Below, one piece after another: positions 62,141-64,000 of a stretch of 64,000 nucleotides of DNA. The position numbers and the translations under genes are program-made. The notes below the pieces were generated by a model. That model was not told the origin of the DNA, did not search any database, and saw only the letters and a program-made list of their open reading frames with translations. Source of the DNA: JAGQSZ01 sp049647585 (lineage in GTDB: Bacteria > Actinomycetota > Acidimicrobiia > Acidimicrobiales > Microtrichaceae); the NCBI GenBank assembly GCA_049647585.1, contig JBARXY010000044.1:62001-126000 (forward strand). The letters run 5' to 3'. Position 1 is the stretch's first letter. Every line of letters starts with the position of its first letter.

Positions 62141-62211
62141 CGAACCCCCAGGCACCAGCGAGTCGCCCGTCCGAGCGACTCGCGGCCCCAGCACCAAGTG
62201 GTCAGTCCCGA

Positions 62212-62961
62212 TCAGTCGCCGGCGACTTCGGAGATGAACTTGAGCGATCGCTCGATGATCATCTCCTTGTCGTAGTCGAGGGTTGCCACGTGGTAGCTGC
62301 GTTCGCAGCTGACTCGCTCGACGGGGACACTGACGTTGGCGGCCAGGAAATCTGAATCGGTCGGAGGAACAACGTGATCCTGTGGGCTGGTGAAGAGCAG
62401 AATCGGACATTTGATCTTGGAGAGGTCCGGTGCGATCTCGTCCGCTGCCTCGAACATCGAAAGAAGAGGCCGGAGTGGAGTGCCGCTGTATGCAGACTCC
62501 GGAGAGTCCGGGTCTGCCACGTCCGATCCGATGCCATCCATGATGGTTTCACCCGAGTCGATCATGGCGCCGATGAACTCGCGGACTTCGACCGCAGCCT
62601 GGGTGGCCGGATTGACACAGATGATGCCCGATAGTTCCGGATGTCGTGTTGCCAGCCAGATGGTGAGTGACCCGCCCATCGAAAGTCCGGCGACGACCAC
62701 CTTTTCGGTGCGTGCTGCCAAACGTCCCAGGGCCGCCTCGGCGTCGTTGGACCAGTCGGACCACCGGGTGTCGAGCATGTCTTCGATCACCGTTCCGTGC
62801 CCAGAGAGCAGTGGCATCTCGACGGAATACCCAGCCGCTGCAAGTCCCTCGGCCAACGGTCTCATCGACTGGGGGTTTCCGGTGAATCCGTGGAGGACCA
62901 GAACTCCGACTGGACCACCCTCGACGGACATCGGTTCTGCGCCCGGCATGATCTGAGACAT
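62212..62961 (-). CDS. Alpha/beta-hydrolase (carboxylesterase/lipase-like)
   Basis: 249 residues from ATG 62961. An Est30-like carboxylesterase fold: VLVLHGFTGNPQSMRPLAEGLA, nucleophile elbow GLSMGGSL, Asp in LLFTSPQDHVV, and His in SYHVATLDYD. Hydrolyses short- or medium-chain esters, including monoacylglycerols; the substrate is uncertain. A further in-frame Met region upstream is outside the domain. Confidence 0.92.
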   Translation of the reverse strand: MSQIMPGAEPMSVEGGPVGVLVLHGFTGNPQSMRPLAEGLAAAGYSVEMPLLSGHGTVIEDMLDTRWSDWSNDAEAALGRLAARTEKVVVAGLSMGGSLTIWLATRHPELSGIICVNPATQAAVEVREFIGAMIDSGETIMDGIGSDVADPDSPESAYSGTPLRPLLSMFEAADEIAPDLSKIKCPILLFTSPQDHVVPPTDSDFLAANVSVPVERVSCERSYHVATLDYDKEMIIERSLKFISEVAGD

Positions 62962-63087
62962 CTGACTCCCTTTTGTTGCGGTCACGATACCGCCAAGTAG
63001 TAACCGTTTCCGATCTCCGTTCACCAAGGTAGTGTCGGCGCCGCTTCACTGATGAGCAGGTAGCTCAGCTGTCGAGAGGGGAAGTCC

Positions 63088-63495
63088 ATGCCGAAGTACA
63101 AGTTCCTGTCAGAGGAATGGGTAGAGGCCGCGAAGAAGATTCGGGACGGAGCCGCCGCCGAGGGCTCAACACCTGCCCATCAACTCCGGATGAATCAGAT
63201 CATCACCGACGTTCCATTTGGCGAAGGAACCGTGAATGCCCACATGGACACTTCCGACGGCACCGTCAAGATGGATCTTGGCCACCTCGAAAATCCGGAA
63301 CTCACCGTGACTCTGGACTACGACACGGCCAAAGCAATTCTCGTCGACGGCAACCCGCAGGCAGGAATGCAGGCGTTCATGGCGGGCAAGATCAAGGTCG
63401 ACGGCGACATGATGAAACTCATGGCCATGCAGACCTCGGTGGCCGACCCCGCAGCAGCTGACGTTGCAGCGGCCATCCAGGAAATAACGGAGTAA
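63088..63495 (+). CDS. SCP2 sterol-binding domain protein
   Basis: 135 residues, a stand-alone SCP2 fold: YKFLSEEWVEAAKKI, FGEGTVNAHMDTSDGTVKMDLGHLENPELTVTLDYDTAKAILVDGNPQAGMQAFMAGKIKVDGDMMKLMAMQ. It binds hydrophobic ligands such as lipids or acyl-CoA. The last helix is hydrophobic and typical. It is followed directly by a large inverted repeat. Confidence 0.92.
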   Translation: MPKYKFLSEEWVEAAKKIRDGAAAEGSTPAHQLRMNQIITDVPFGEGTVNAHMDTSDGTVKMDLGHLENPELTVTLDYDTAKAILVDGNPQAGMQAFMAGKIKVDGDMMKLMAMQTSVADPAAADVAAAIQEITE

Positions 63496-63501
63496 TCAGC
63501 G

Positions 63502-63592
63502 GGGATCGTCGAACCGGTAGGGGTGGCCGCCTCATCGCGGCGGCTGGGGAACACCACGTCCAGCTGACCACCCCTACGGGTTCGACGATCCC
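63502..63592. repeat. 25-bp inverted repeat with a 41-nt structured loop
   Basis: Arms 63502-63526 and 63568-63592 are complementary except for one base, and the 41-nt loop (63527-63567) contains a nested gccgc/gcggc-type hairpin. It begins 7 bp after the SCP2 stop codon. The arms are longer than usual for an intrinsic terminator and there is no T-run, so it may be a terminator, a transcript stabiliser or a miniature mobile element remnant. Confidence 0.8.
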
Positions 63593-63700
63593 GTGTTGGT
63601 GAAAAGGTAGAGGGCGCCACGCGGTGAGTGGTGGATACTCGGTGCGGTGAGTGGTGGAGGGTGGTGGAGCCTCGGTCAACTCAGGTCAGCACCAACCCGT
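63593..63700. repeat. GCGGTGAGTGGTGGA duplicated in a gap
   Basis: 15-bp copies at 63621-63635 and 63644-63658, 23 bp apart. The stretch has no supported gene. It is the 3' flank of the PASTA-protein gene. Confidence 0.6.
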
Positions 63701-64000
63701 TTACTTCTTGGTGAAGATTCTGACCGCGGTGCCCCTCTGGCGCTGTTCGCCCGGAGTCGGGTCGGTCTGCAGGACCATTCCAGACGGAGGGCCTTCGATC
63801 CCGTCGACCGTGAACCCGGCCTTTTCGAGACGTTCCGACGCTACCAATCCGCTAACCCAGCGGACATCTGGAACCTCGATCGGTGCGGGCCCCTGCGATA
63901 CGACCAACGGAACTTCAGCCCCGCGTTCCAGTGATGTCCCGGTCTTCACCGAGGACGAAATGATCACGCCGACCGGAACCTTGTCGTCGTAGGCCTTGGT
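63701..64000 (-). CDS. C-terminal PASTA-domain fragment, probably of a PknB-type Ser/Thr kinase
   Basis: The frame is open to the window edge, so the gene continues beyond 64000; 99 residues are visible. It holds part of one PASTA domain (VPVGVIISSSVKTGTSLERGAEVPLVVSQGP) and a complete one (VPDVRWVSGLVASERLEKAGFTVDGIEGPPSGMVLQTDPTPGEQRQRGTAVRIFT). PASTA repeats bind peptidoglycan fragments in PknB-type kinases and some penicillin-binding proteins; which of these it is cannot be seen here. PknB is the commoner carrier in actinobacteria. Confidence 0.85.
   Translation of the reverse strand, partial: TKAYDDKVPVGVIISSSVKTGTSLERGAEVPLVVSQGPAPIEVPDVRWVSGLVASERLEKAGFTVDGIEGPPSGMVLQTDPTPGEQRQRGTAVRIFTKK

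Overview
The window is a 64 kb piece of a high-GC chromosome. Gene content and local gene orders point to an actinobacterium (Actinomycetota): a cysM...rph-rdgB block, a MoxR/DUF58/DUF4129/DUF4350/SpoIIM/RDD block ordered like Mycobacterium tuberculosis Rv3689-Rv3695, the GlgE maltosyltransferase pathway, an MpaB-like oxygenase, a MurA with Asp in place of the catalytic Cys, and a PASTA-type protein. The class cannot be fixed from this sequence alone; Acidimicrobiia is only a guess. Genes are densely packed, with many 1-8 nt stop/start overlaps, and no gap without a gene exceeds about 300 bp.

Layout. 1-6.1 kb, plus strand: the end of cysM, a degenerate class-IV aminotransferase-like gene, murL (glutamate epimerase acting on a UDP-MurNAc dipeptide), a murD2-type ligase, rph and rdgB. 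The murL-murD2 pair sits where mycobacteria carry the glutamate racemase gene murI. 6.1-8.8 kb, minus: a Nei/Fpg glycosylase, purU, an unknown protein and tRNA-Leu. 8.9-15.9 kb: clpP, three small lipoproteins, rpe, a 23S-uridine-methyltransferase-like gene, a glutamine-cyclotransferase-like protein and an MpaB/DUF2236 protein. 15.95-22.1 kb: tRNA-His and tRNA-Lys, then a 5.8 kb integrated element in tRNA-Lys bounded by a 43-bp direct repeat, then tRNA-Arg. The element carries a tyrosine integrase, an excisionase-like protein, a rolling-circle-type Rep with palindromes at its 5' end, a regulator-like protein, a very acidic small protein, and a two-gene cargo: a PD-(D/E)XK nuclease-like protein plus an unrecognised 480-aa protein ending in a sliding-clamp-binding-like motif.

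22.2-31.8 kb: a toxin-antitoxin locus whose DUF4258-type toxin is cut by an in-frame TGA, then VOC, HAD, two unknown coupled genes, an acyl-CoA synthetase, YaaA, pirin, a J-domain protein and an MFS transporter with a tandem-repeat N terminus. 31.8-38.1 kb: murA (Asp117), a NifU-like protein, a Fur/Zur-type repressor divergent from znuA-znuB across a Fur/Zur-box-like palindrome, a Ser/Thr kinase and an enoyl-CoA hydratase. 38.2-47.6 kb: alpha-glucan phosphorylase divergent from a TolB-like protein, glgE, treS and mak, that is the trehalose-to-alpha-glucan pathway without glgB alongside. 47.7-50.3 kb: rhomboid protease, thioesterase, methyltransferase. 50.4-57.6 kb: the MoxR/DUF58 block. 57.7-64 kb: acyl-CoA dehydrogenase, SGNH lipoprotein, cysteine desulfurase with mnmA (sulfur transfer to tRNA), alpha/beta hydrolase, SCP2 protein, a large inverted repeat and the C-terminal end of a PASTA protein.

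The two most unusual loci are the murI-replacing aminotransferase-like/murL/murD2 cassette and the nuclease plus 480-aa cargo pair of the tRNA-Lys element. Short tandem duplications (13-24 bp units) recur at many gene boundaries and in linkers, which looks like a habit of this genome.
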